A DNA stretch of 64,000 nt from Rhodoferax sp. (lineage in GTDB: Bacteria; Pseudomonadota; Gammaproteobacteria; Burkholderiales; Burkholderiaceae_C). Shown one piece after another: positions 56,710 to 63,379 of this stretch. Each line of letters begins with the position of its first letter. Position 1 is the stretch's first letter. The notes under the pieces were generated by a model. That model was not told the DNA's origin. It was given only the letters and a program-made list of their open reading frames with translations, and ran no database searches. The position numbers were made by a program, and so were the translations under genes. The stretch spans positions 372,043 through 436,042 of the forward strand of contig JAGRPL010000014.1 in assembly GCA_019449595.1 (NCBI GenBank), written 5' to 3'.

Positions 56710-58593
56710 CTATAGCTCGGGCGGGTAAGCCTGAAACTTGGCGTAGGTTGAAGTCGCTGCAGCAGGTTCCGCCACAACAGCAACTGCGCCCTCCACATGC
56801 ACATCTTCGCCCACATCCACCGCCGCTGCAGCCACCGCAGCCGGTGGCGGTGGCTCGACCACGTTCTTGATTGCCACCAATGTCGCTCGCACGTACTCAG
56901 GCATATCGTTGACGAACGCACATGAGGCAAGCAGGTCACCGGCGTCTCCACCACCTTTAGCCCAGCCAAAATACTGTGACAGAACAGCTCGCAAATCAGC
57001 AAGAGGCGTTTCAGCGGTCGGGGTATTCGCGGCGAGATGTGGTGGCCATTCGCCGGCAGTCACCACGGCGGCGACATAGGCGCGCAGAGCGGTTTCGGAC
57101 ACCCCATGCAAGACCAGGTTCTCGAAGCCCTTTGTCGCCGATTCATAGGCATGATCAACCGCTGCAACGATAAGAGCCAATGCCTCTGGCGTTTGTTTGT
57201 CGAAAACGGCGAACACTACTTTACCAAGCGACCGGAAGAAGGCTCCCAACGGCGCGATATTGGTATCGCCACGCGCATCGACAACGGCCACACCTAGGTT
57301 TTCCAGAGACTTATAACTTGCTGTGTCCAGATCGCCAAGGCGGCGCGCTGCAGCGGGCATGGCATCAAACTCAGTCCGGCCCTCCAACACCAGCACATAA
57401 CGTGCGAGCAATGCCTCACAGAAACGCGTCCGGAACTCAGTGCGATAAGCCTTGGGCTTGACTGCCGGCGGATATGCCGCCGGCAGTCCGACCAGGACGC
57501 CCGCTACACGTTTTAGTACCACGATTTGGCCAGGATCAAACTCCTCCAACACATAGGGCGAATGGGAGGTGAAGATGGCCTGGGCCGACTTCTGGCGCAA
57601 CGAATTGATGATGCGCTTTTGGGTGTGCGGAGGAAGCGCGATCTCCGGCTCTTCCATCGCAAAGATGACACTCTGCTTCAGTTCAGCAATGATGGACAGC
57701 AATGCTAGGACCAAGGTATTTATCGTGCCCGTGCCTTGGTGCTGGTACGGCGCAGCATAGTTGGTTCCATCTGGTCTGGTTGCACCAGTGCCCATGAAAA
57801 CAGTCAGGGTACGGCGCAGCATGTCCCGGGTGAGGTCCGAGACCCGCATATGGGGTTGTTCCGCCCAGTCCGAAGGTACGTAATGCCGCACTGCGTTTTG
57901 GACAGCAGCCAGCAACTCGCCGATTTCCTTGCCTTCGCCCACCGGCAGAGTCCGAAGCTCGCCAAGCACGTCCTCCCACATCGTCAGGTGCGTCTCCTTC
58001 AGACGGAGGATGATGTCCAACAATGAGCCGCGCTCTAGGCTAAGCGCCCGTGCACCGGTGCGCAACGTGCGCAGGTAGAGGAAACCACACTTGCGTTTGT
58101 CTGGCGTGGAAAAACGCGAATAGGACCCATCGGCCGTCCGTGGGTTGGCATAGTAAGTGTCGCCGGCGAAGTCGTCCTCTTCAACGTCGTACCAACCGTT
58201 AAAGAAGACCCGCAGCGCCGGGCCAACATGCTCCATATCTGTGCCTTCTGGTGGGGGCCCTTCCAACAGATTTTTAGCGTTTGTGTCCCACCACTCGACG
58301 TGGTCGCGGAAGTGCCGCAGCTGCTCATCGGAAAGGCCGGCCACGACCACCTCGACTTGAATCGGAACCACTTCTGCCGCATCCGTATCCACATACAGGC
58401 CGGCATAGAAGTCGTGCTCGTCAACGACCGGTCGCCTATTTAGTCGTTCAGGTCCAAGCACGAGATCTACGGCTTCAAGCAGCGTGGATTTGCCGACATT
58501 GTTGTCGCCAACCAGAACCGTGTGCCCGTTGAAGAGAACCTCACCGGCAGCAATGCCTCTGAAGTTTCGGACACGAACTCGCGCAAGATGCAT
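56710..58593 (-). CDS. gajA: OLD-family ATPase/Toprim endonuclease, GajA of a Gabija system
   Basis: A 627-residue protein. ABC-type ATPase: Walker A GDNNVGKS at 29-36, Walker B VIFAMEEPEIAL and the His switch FTSHSPYVLEE. A Toprim nuclease domain follows: VLVLEGRTEFDAMP (acidic EGxxE), VVDARGDTN and VFAVFDKQ (metal aspartates). It matches class 2 OLD/GajA. The last 50 residues are a Val/Ala/Pro-rich low-complexity tail not typical of the family. It is the first gene of the pair; no promoter is assigned in the 200-bp gap at its 5' side. Confidence 0.87.
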   Translation of the reverse strand: MHLARVRVRNFRGIAAGEVLFNGHTVLVGDNNVGKSTLLEAVDLVLGPERLNRRPVVDEHDFYAGLYVDTDAAEVVPIQVEVVVAGLSDEQLRHFRDHVEWWDTNAKNLLEGPPPEGTDMEHVGPALRVFFNGWYDVEEDDFAGDTYYANPRTADGSYSRFSTPDKRKCGFLYLRTLRTGARALSLERGSLLDIILRLKETHLTMWEDVLGELRTLPVGEGKEIGELLAAVQNAVRHYVPSDWAEQPHMRVSDLTRDMLRRTLTVFMGTGATRPDGTNYAAPYQHQGTGTINTLVLALLSIIAELKQSVIFAMEEPEIALPPHTQKRIINSLRQKSAQAIFTSHSPYVLEEFDPGQIVVLKRVAGVLVGLPAAYPPAVKPKAYRTEFRTRFCEALLARYVLVLEGRTEFDAMPAAARRLGDLDTASYKSLENLGVAVVDARGDTNIAPLGAFFRSLGKVVFAVFDKQTPEALALIVAAVDHAYESATKGFENLVLHGVSETALRAYVAAVVTAGEWPPHLAANTPTAETPLADLRAVLSQYFGWAKGGGDAGDLLASCAFVNDMPEYVRATLVAIKNVVEPPPPAAVAAAAVDVGEDVHVEGAVAVVAEPAAATSTYAKFQAYPPEL

Positions 58594-58795
58594 ATCGATC
58601 CTCCCTGTCTGGTAATTTCCAGGCTATTTTTTATTCTGTGCAATGGTATGCCTAAATCCAACGACCACAACCGGATGGAGGATGACTGCTTTTGAACGCC
58701 ACCGTTTCACATCCGTGTGTCTGCTTTGGGTGGCGGAGACAGATCAAGTTCAGTTGCAGGCCCCCGACTTCTGAGCACAAGGAAATCCTTGACTG

Positions 58796-59734
58796 CTAAG
58801 CCGCTAGCCGGTTCACGAAGTACGGCCGTTCCCGGTCGTCCAAGATGTCGTAAAAGTCTTGCATGGTGTACTGCTCTGGGCTCAGCCATGCATCAACGTT
58901 CTCCGGCTTGATGGGGATGACACAGCGGTCGTGCCCGGCAGCGGCCACTTCCTCGGGAGGCTCATCCGTGATGGCCGCGAAGGACAGCAGGGCAGGCTCT
59001 CCAGGGGCCGACCAGCGAGACCAGAGGCACGCCACAAGCATGACCTGAAGGGGCCGGGGCTTGAACTCCAGGATGGTCTTCTCAGATTGACCATCAGCCC
59101 CACGCCGCTCCACATGCTCGTAGAAAGCAGTGATGGCCATGATGCCGTGGCTGCACCCGAACTGATCCCGCCAGAATCCCTCCAAGTTGTCCCTGCGGGC
59201 GTTGTAGGTGCCTGGGTACTTGGTGTCATAGGTGGCTGGCTTGCCCTCAAGGCGGTACTGGTAGCGCATGGGCTTGATGACCTTTCGCCCGTTCTCCATG
59301 ACCATTACGGGGGCGTAGTAGCCGGGGTAGATGCGGGAGTCAGCAGCGACCAGCTCAGTGCGCCGGAGGTCTGCCAGCTTGTCTTGCGCCCACGCCATCT
59401 TGTTGGTGGCAATGCGTTTGCTTTCGGTGGCCGCCTTGGTGGTCTTGGTCAGTAGCGTGCGCTCCGCATCGACCAGCCGGGTGCGCTGCTTGAACAGCTC
59501 TTGCTCCAGCTTCGTGGTTTGCTGCGCCCGGTACTCCGCAAGACTGGCCTGGATGCTGGCCGCCAGTGGGCTACCTTCGCCCTGGAAGGCAATCTCAACC
59601 GCCTTGGGAATCTTGATGCGGTCATCCTGACATCGGAACCCGCAGAGCTGCGCAAACTCCTCTATGTCGATGTCTGCCCCGTGGATGTCCACGTACTCGT
59701 CATATGCCTCGATAACCTGGGCGGAATAGCACAT
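58796..59734 (-). CDS. SRAP-family DNA-protein crosslink sensor (YedK/HMCES-like) with coiled-coil insert
   Basis: A 312-residue SRAP protein from ATG 59734 so that the catalytic Cys2 is placed right after Met (MCYSAQV). Other active-site blocks: YNARRDNL (N-A-R), ITAFYEHVE (catalytic Glu) and HDRCVIPI (H-x-R). SRAP enzymes covalently trap abasic sites in single-stranded DNA. This one carries a 90-residue charged, coiled-coil-like insert (AEYRAQQTTKLEQELFKQRT) between Cys2 and the NAR box, making it longer than the usual 220-240. It is the second gene of a LexA-controlled operon. Confidence 0.82.
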   Translation of the reverse strand: MCYSAQVIEAYDEYVDIHGADIDIEEFAQLCGFRCQDDRIKIPKAVEIAFQGEGSPLAASIQASLAEYRAQQTTKLEQELFKQRTRLVDAERTLLTKTTKAATESKRIATNKMAWAQDKLADLRRTELVAADSRIYPGYYAPVMVMENGRKVIKPMRYQYRLEGKPATYDTKYPGTYNARRDNLEGFWRDQFGCSHGIMAITAFYEHVERRGADGQSEKTILEFKPRPLQVMLVACLWSRWSAPGEPALLSFAAITDEPPEEVAAAGHDRCVIPIKPENVDAWLSPEQYTMQDFYDILDDRERPYFVNRLAA

Positions 59735-59757
59735 GGCCCCATGATAGGCCGACAACC

Positions 59758-59967
59758 TCACACATGGGAATCGTGCGCCGGGCTGGAGAGTGGCGATAGC
59801 CAAGCCTCGGCGGCCTCTGCGGGTGTCAGGTGGCGTAGTGTGTCGTCTGTCCAGATGTCCACGGCGACTTCTTCAAGCTGCTCAGGGTCAACCGTCTGCC
59901 ATCGCTCCTGAAGCTTCTGGGCGCACTGGTGAATCCACTGGGAAGGGGTAAGGGCTGGATGTGTCAT
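59758..59967 (-). CDS. Small acidic protein heading the SOS-regulated SRAP operon
   Basis: A 69-residue acidic protein, MTHPALTPSQWIHQCAQKLQ..., with no known motif. Its ATG 59967 is only 6 bp past a -10 TATATT, so the transcript would be nearly leaderless. It ends 23 bp before the SRAP ATG. Because it sits between the LexA promoter and the SRAP gene it is probably functionally linked; role unknown. Confidence 0.65.
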   Translation of the reverse strand: MTHPALTPSQWIHQCAQKLQERWQTVDPEQLEEVAVDIWTDDTLRHLTPAEAAEAWLSPLSSPAHDSHV

Positions 59968-59979
59968 GGCTCCAATATA

Positions 59980-59995
59980 CTGTACGAATAAACAG
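59980..59995. promoter_or_regulatory. LexA (SOS) box
   Basis: A perfect CTGT-N8-ACAG site, CTGTACGAATAAACAG. It fills the spacer between TTGAAT (-35, minus strand, 59997-60002) and TATATT (-10, 59974-59979), which are exactly 17 bp apart. LexA binding would block this promoter completely. It also lies 45 bp before the divergent small-protein/SNase operon. Confidence 0.85.
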
Positions 59996-60040
59996 CATTC
60001 AAGTAGGATTGCGGAAAACGAAATCCAATGAGGAGGAACC

Positions 60041-60214
60041 ATGCAACTGATCCCCGCCCGCCCCAGTTCGACGCCACAAGCGCGGCGTTTCAGGGCCCGA
60101 CCCTGGCCGTTCTTAGCGCCATCGCATGGCCGCCTTGAAGGTGGCCTCATGGCAAACGCCCAGCGTGTCATCGCCAAGACCAAGGCCCACCTGATAGAGC
60201 CCGGTAGGCAATGA
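60041..60214 (+). CDS. 57-residue basic peptide translationally coupled to the nuclease
   Basis: ATG 60041 is preceded by GAGGAGGAACC, one of the strongest ribosome-binding sites in the island. The protein is Arg/Pro-rich (MQLIPARPSSTPQARRFRAR) and ends LIEPGRQ. Its stop overlaps the SNase ATG (ATGA), so translation of the nuclease should depend on it. No family recognised; it may be a leader peptide or a small partner. Confidence 0.55.
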   Translation: MQLIPARPSSTPQARRFRARPWPFLAPSHGRLEGGLMANAQRVIAKTKAHLIEPGRQ

Positions 60215-60732
60215 CGGCGTTTGCATCCTGGAAGCGCGGGGCGGCATCGGTACTGCTGCTACTTGCGCTCACTACCCAAGCGGAGACCATCAAAGGGCGG
60301 GTGGTTGCGGTTGCAGACGGGGACACGGTGACCGTTCTCGATGCCACCAAGACCCAATACAAGGTTCGTCTTGCGGGCATCGACGCCCCCGAGAAGGCGC
60401 AAGCCTTTGGGCAACGCTCCAAGGAATCGCTCGGTGAGCTTGTGTTTGACCGCGTGGTGACTGTGGAGACCACCAAACGAGACCGTTACGGGCGCTCAGT
60501 GGGGACGGTGCGGATTGATGGCCTGGATGCGAACCTGGAGCAGATCAAGCGGGGCATGGCGTGGCACTACAGGGCATATGAGCGCGAGCAGTCACCCCAG
60601 GAGAGGCAGGACTACGCGGCGGCTGAAGTCGCAGCCAGGGAAGCGCGGCTAGGACTGTGGAAGGATGCCCAGCCTGTGCCTCCTTGGGACTTCAGGTACA
60701 CACGAAAAGAATCTCAATCTCAACGAATGTGA
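60211..60732 (+). CDS. Exported staphylococcal-nuclease-like (SNase) protein
   Basis: A 173-residue protein: a signal peptide (AASVLLLLALTTQA), then an SNase OB-fold with GRVVAVADGDTVTVLD (metal Asp), KVRLAGIDAPEKAQ (catalytic Arg, Asp, Glu) and DRYGRSVGTV (second catalytic Arg). All active-site residues are present. It would cut nucleic acids in the periplasm or outside. It shares a bidirectional upstream region with the LexA-controlled operon. Confidence 0.85.
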   Translation: MTAFASWKRGAASVLLLLALTTQAETIKGRVVAVADGDTVTVLDATKTQYKVRLAGIDAPEKAQAFGQRSKESLGELVFDRVVTVETTKRDRYGRSVGTVRIDGLDANLEQIKRGMAWHYRAYEREQSPQERQDYAAAEVAAREARLGLWKDAQPVPPWDFRYTRKESQSQRM

Positions 60733-60895
60733 TGATTAAAGAAGACGTGCCGAACACGCTGGATTTAAATGTCAGCTAATTTGCTATGTGTATGAAGTAA
60801 TCGACATCCGTTTGTGCCAGGAGCGGACATCGAAGGGGGCCAGCGTCCAAGAGGTCTGTTACGTCAGATACGGTCCGACTATCTACAATTCAATA
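60733..60895. other. Non-coding gap after the SNase gene
   Basis: No gene seen. Contains the 11-bp inverted copy AAATGTCAGCT (60767-60777) of the element at 54926. Confidence 0.4.
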
Positions 60896-61172
60896 CTATC
60901 CGCTGACAGGCGAAAGGCCACGACGGCTAACGAGAATGGCGACGTCCTTGGAGTCGGTGTCTCGGCGGAGCCGAAGCAGAACACCCTGCTGTGTCTCAGG
61001 TGTCCAGAAAATCCGCAAACATTCATGGGCCCGAGTAATAGCGGTGTAAAAAATACTGTGTGTCACGTCATCATCATTGGCATCGGTAGTTACCACTTGG
61101 ACATCTCGGCAAATTCGCTGAAGCCTAATTGCCTGAGCAGAGCTTGGAGCAATCAGCCGCCACGCATGTCAG
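60896..61172 (-). pseudogene. 3' remnant of a RecD-like/UvrD_C_2 helicase
   Basis: The frame, open from just after an in-frame TGA at about 61173 to TAG at 60896, reads AWRLIAPSSAQAIRLQRI..., then THSIFYTAITRAHECLRIFW and TPETQQGVLLRLRRD. This is the UvrD_C_2 motif V/VI end of RecD-like or UvrD-like helicases (usually YTAITRAR-x-x-L). Only the C-terminus remains; no Walker A lies in the DNA to the right. So it is a leftover of cargo exchange. Confidence 0.7.
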
Positions 61173-61260
61173 CGCACCGACTAATCGGAGGATCCGGCTC
61201 TTCTGATCATTTTTTGGGGACTACAGAGGTAAAATAGTCACAGTTTTAGTCTTCGGCGCC

Positions 61261-61377
61261 GTGTCGACCATGGTGATGTCCGGGGACCTTCTCAGCGGAT
61301 GTCTGGTGGCAGTGGCCTCCTTTTTCATGATTTTCGAAATCTCTCTGGAGATTGAGAAAGGAGGAAGGGGAAAATGA
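61261..61377 (+). CDS. Possible 38-residue hydrophobic peptide
   Basis: GTG 61261 to TGA 61377 encodes a peptide with the hydrophobic run SGCLVAVASFFMIFEI and a charged tail. No good ribosome-binding site is seen before the GTG, although GAGG lies at 61226-61229 further upstream. Its stop overlaps the ATG of the next tiny frame (ATGA). Doubtful, but the arrangement is tidy. Confidence 0.3.
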   Translation: MSTMVMSGDLLSGCLVAVASFFMIFEISLEIEKGGRGK

Positions 61378-61481
61378 AAATCAAGCTAAAGCTGCAAAGC
61401 AATCGAAAGGGCGCGGGGATTCTGGGGGTTATGCGCACTGGACTCTGCAGGAAGGTCACAGCGTCATTGTGGTTGTCTTAG
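61374..61481 (+). CDS. Possible 35-residue basic peptide
   Basis: ATG 61374 to TAG 61481 encodes MKIKLKLQSNRKGAGILGVM and so on. A very strong AAAGGAGGAAGG precedes it, and a strong intrinsic terminator follows at 61513. Cationic, no known family. Confidence 0.35.
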   Translation: MKIKLKLQSNRKGAGILGVMRTGLCRKVTASLWLS

Positions 61482-61512
61482 GCCCAAAGAGAGCCCTCCC
61501 CCGCCAATTCCG

Positions 61513-61545
61513 AAAAGCGCCTCAAAACTGAGGCGCTTTTCTTTT
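61513..61545. terminator. Strong bidirectional intrinsic terminator
   Basis: A 12-bp perfect stem AAAAGCGCCTCA/TGAGGCGCTTTT (61513-61524 and 61529-61540) with an AAAC loop and T-runs on either side. It can end the tiny plus-strand genes and also transcripts of the minus-strand HEPN gene coming from the right. Confidence 0.88.
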
Positions 61546-61613
61546 GGAATAGCCGATTTCAACATGCATTCATACTAGCCCTCATAGAGTCCTTGCCTTG
61601 GGGTCGAAATCTA

Positions 61614-62813
61614 TCAGGTATAGAAGGCCAGCTGATCAAGCGTGAGGATCACCTGCAGGGCGCGTGTCATCGTGTAGCTGTCCTGCGGTGCGGCTCCGTG
61701 ACCAACAGCATGACGCGATGCTGCTGTTCCTGTCGCGGCAACCGGGTCGAAATTGGCGAAGGTGTTCTGGGCGAGGTAATGACCAAACGCCACCGGAAAA
61801 AGCAACGTGTTAGAACTGCCCGCCCGGTGCGCCGCCGAGGCTTCAGCAAAGGCCAGCAGTTCTTTAAGCTTAGCTCCTTGGCCACCATGCGCCGCTCGAT
61901 ATGCCTCGTTGAGTATGCCTTCGATCTCTGTAAGCAGAATCTTGATGGCCGTCGCTGGCTTCCGGGAAATAAAAGCCTCGATGGCTTCCTTAAGCAGGCT
62001 GCTCTTCGCTGCAAAGTGGGGCTTTGCAATCCAGCGATCCAGAATATGCCGGAGGCGGTTTTCATCAAACTTTGCGATGATGGTCTGCTCAATCTCGGCA
62101 AGGTCGAATCCAGCCACCTCGTGATGTAGCAATTCTCTGAACTCTCCAGTGATGATTTCAACAAACGGAAACCAGCCGGAGGCAACTAGGCGCGCAAACA
62201 GTGCTTTGTCGGCGATAGTCTGGTAGAGATGCCTATAGCGCAACTCACGGTGCAGCGCTCCAAGTGTTGTGGTGAAGCTTTCGAGATCCAGTTTTCCATC
62301 TGGGTTCATGTCGAAGGCAAAACCGAAGCGCCAAGCCTCGCGAAAGATACACAGCACCTTGTCTTTTTCTCCAAACTCTACATTTGGAAAACTCATCCCT
62401 GTGACATCAGCAATGTCACCCTCGAAGACAGCCGCCCCCGCCTTGATGGCCCGCTTCACGGCACAGCGGAGGCTAACTGCCGCCGTGTCAATCCAGAGTT
62501 CGGCCGTGTTATCTGGCTTTAGCACAAGCAGCACTGTATCGGCACGGTGCAGGTTGATTCTCACCCCCGCCTTCTGCGCCATTTTGTGGACGACCCCCGC
62601 GAAGTTCTCGACAATGTGATGAAACAACGACTGGTCTGATGTGAGGGCCAAACTGGTCCAGATCTTAATTTTTTCGCCGCCTTTGATGGACTCGGCAGAG
62701 AAACCGATCAGCGGCTCTACATCCTTAAAGCGGAGCGGTTCGCCCATATTGCGCACGGTGCCAACAATAGGTGGTCGTTCTGCTGCTGTCGGCTTGCCCT
62801 CTTCCTGTGTCAT
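61614..62813 (-). CDS. Protein with a C-terminal HEPN-type R-x4-H motif, paired with an XRE regulator
   Basis: A 399-residue protein from ATG 62813 (AAGGGG 9 bases upstream). The N-terminal half is mixed alpha/beta (KDVEPLIGFSAESIKGGEKI), followed by mainly helical sequence. The C-terminal 35 residues read RHAVGHGAAPQDSY... and end with a hydrophobic helix; Arg367-x4-His372 fits a HEPN ribonuclease site, of the NRHxxxHG kind seen in abortive-infection proteins. It lies 59 bp after the XRE gene on the same strand and ends near a strong terminator. Function inferred. Confidence 0.6.
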   Translation of the reverse strand: MTQEEGKPTAAERPPIVGTVRNMGEPLRFKDVEPLIGFSAESIKGGEKIKIWTSLALTSDQSLFHHIVENFAGVVHKMAQKAGVRINLHRADTVLLVLKPDNTAELWIDTAAVSLRCAVKRAIKAGAAVFEGDIADVTGMSFPNVEFGEKDKVLCIFREAWRFGFAFDMNPDGKLDLESFTTTLGALHRELRYRHLYQTIADKALFARLVASGWFPFVEIITGEFRELLHHEVAGFDLAEIEQTIIAKFDENRLRHILDRWIAKPHFAAKSSLLKEAIEAFISRKPATAIKILLTEIEGILNEAYRAAHGGQGAKLKELLAFAEASAAHRAGSSNTLLFPVAFGHYLAQNTFANFDPVAATGTAASRHAVGHGAAPQDSYTMTRALQVILTLDQLAFYT

Positions 62814-62872
62814 GAGGTTCCCCTTATCTAAAGAGCCGTTTCTTGCTGAAATGCGCACATGAGTGGGCATGC

Positions 62873-63181
62873 TTATTTGGTGGAGGGAAGCGCACGCTGT
62901 CGGGCGCGCTTACGGACATACCCAGTTCTCGGCATGTTCAATGGACTGATGGTGGCCATTGGTGCGACGTGGCGTAGCCAGTCCTCCTTGCCAAGCGCAC
63001 GAACAACGACTATGAGCGTGCGCAGGGTGGAGCCATTACCGGACTCCAGATTCTTCAAGGCGCTCAGGCTGCAGCCGGCCCGCAGTGCCAAGGTAGTGCG
63101 GTCGATGTTCTGCGTCAGACGCAGCGACTTGAGCTGCGCGCCCACTTCCGCTTCGAACTCTTCAACCGTGTTGGCGGTCAT
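62873..63181 (-). CDS. XRE-family HTH regulator (HipB-like)
   Basis: A 102-residue protein from ATG 63181 (a TTG at 63196 is in frame). HTH near residues 18-60 (TLALRAGCSLSALKNLESGN), then ALGKEDWLRHVAP and a basic C-terminal tail (VRKRARQRALPSTK). This layout is common in HipB-like antitoxins and regulators, but no hipA follows; the next gene is the HEPN-motif protein. Repeated half-sites precede it, so it is likely autoregulated. Confidence 0.8.
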   Translation of the reverse strand: MTANTVEEFEAEVGAQLKSLRLTQNIDRTTLALRAGCSLSALKNLESGNGSTLRTLIVVVRALGKEDWLRHVAPMATISPLNMPRTGYVRKRARQRALPSTK

Positions 63182-63185
63182 TTGC

Positions 63186-63249
63186 AATGGCTCCAAACTA
63201 AGCCATTAACTGCCGAAACATGGATTAATGGTTCTTTTTCAAGCCATTA
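63186..63249. promoter_or_regulatory. Repeated AGCCATTA half-sites before the XRE gene
   Basis: AATGGCT (63186-63192), AGCCATTAA (63201-63209), TTAATGG (63225-63231) and AGCCATTA (63242-63249) form two overlapping inverted repeats spanning the start region. AATTAACC is also tandemly repeated just to the right (63268-63285). Likely operators of the XRE protein. Confidence 0.55.
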
Positions 63250-63379
63250 TAGAAACAAGGTATCCGACAATTAACCAATTAACCAATTGGCCAGACAAAG
63301 TCTTTGCGGAGCAATGCTGCCGAGCAAAGCTTTGGTCCGGCCCGTTACTTGGTGACGCGCCCTCTGGAAACCTAACCAG

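Noticed and set aside
60788..61237. A 149-codon plus-strand open frame
   Set aside because: The opposite strand carries recognisable helicase C-terminal motifs, and the plus frame has no ribosome-binding site.
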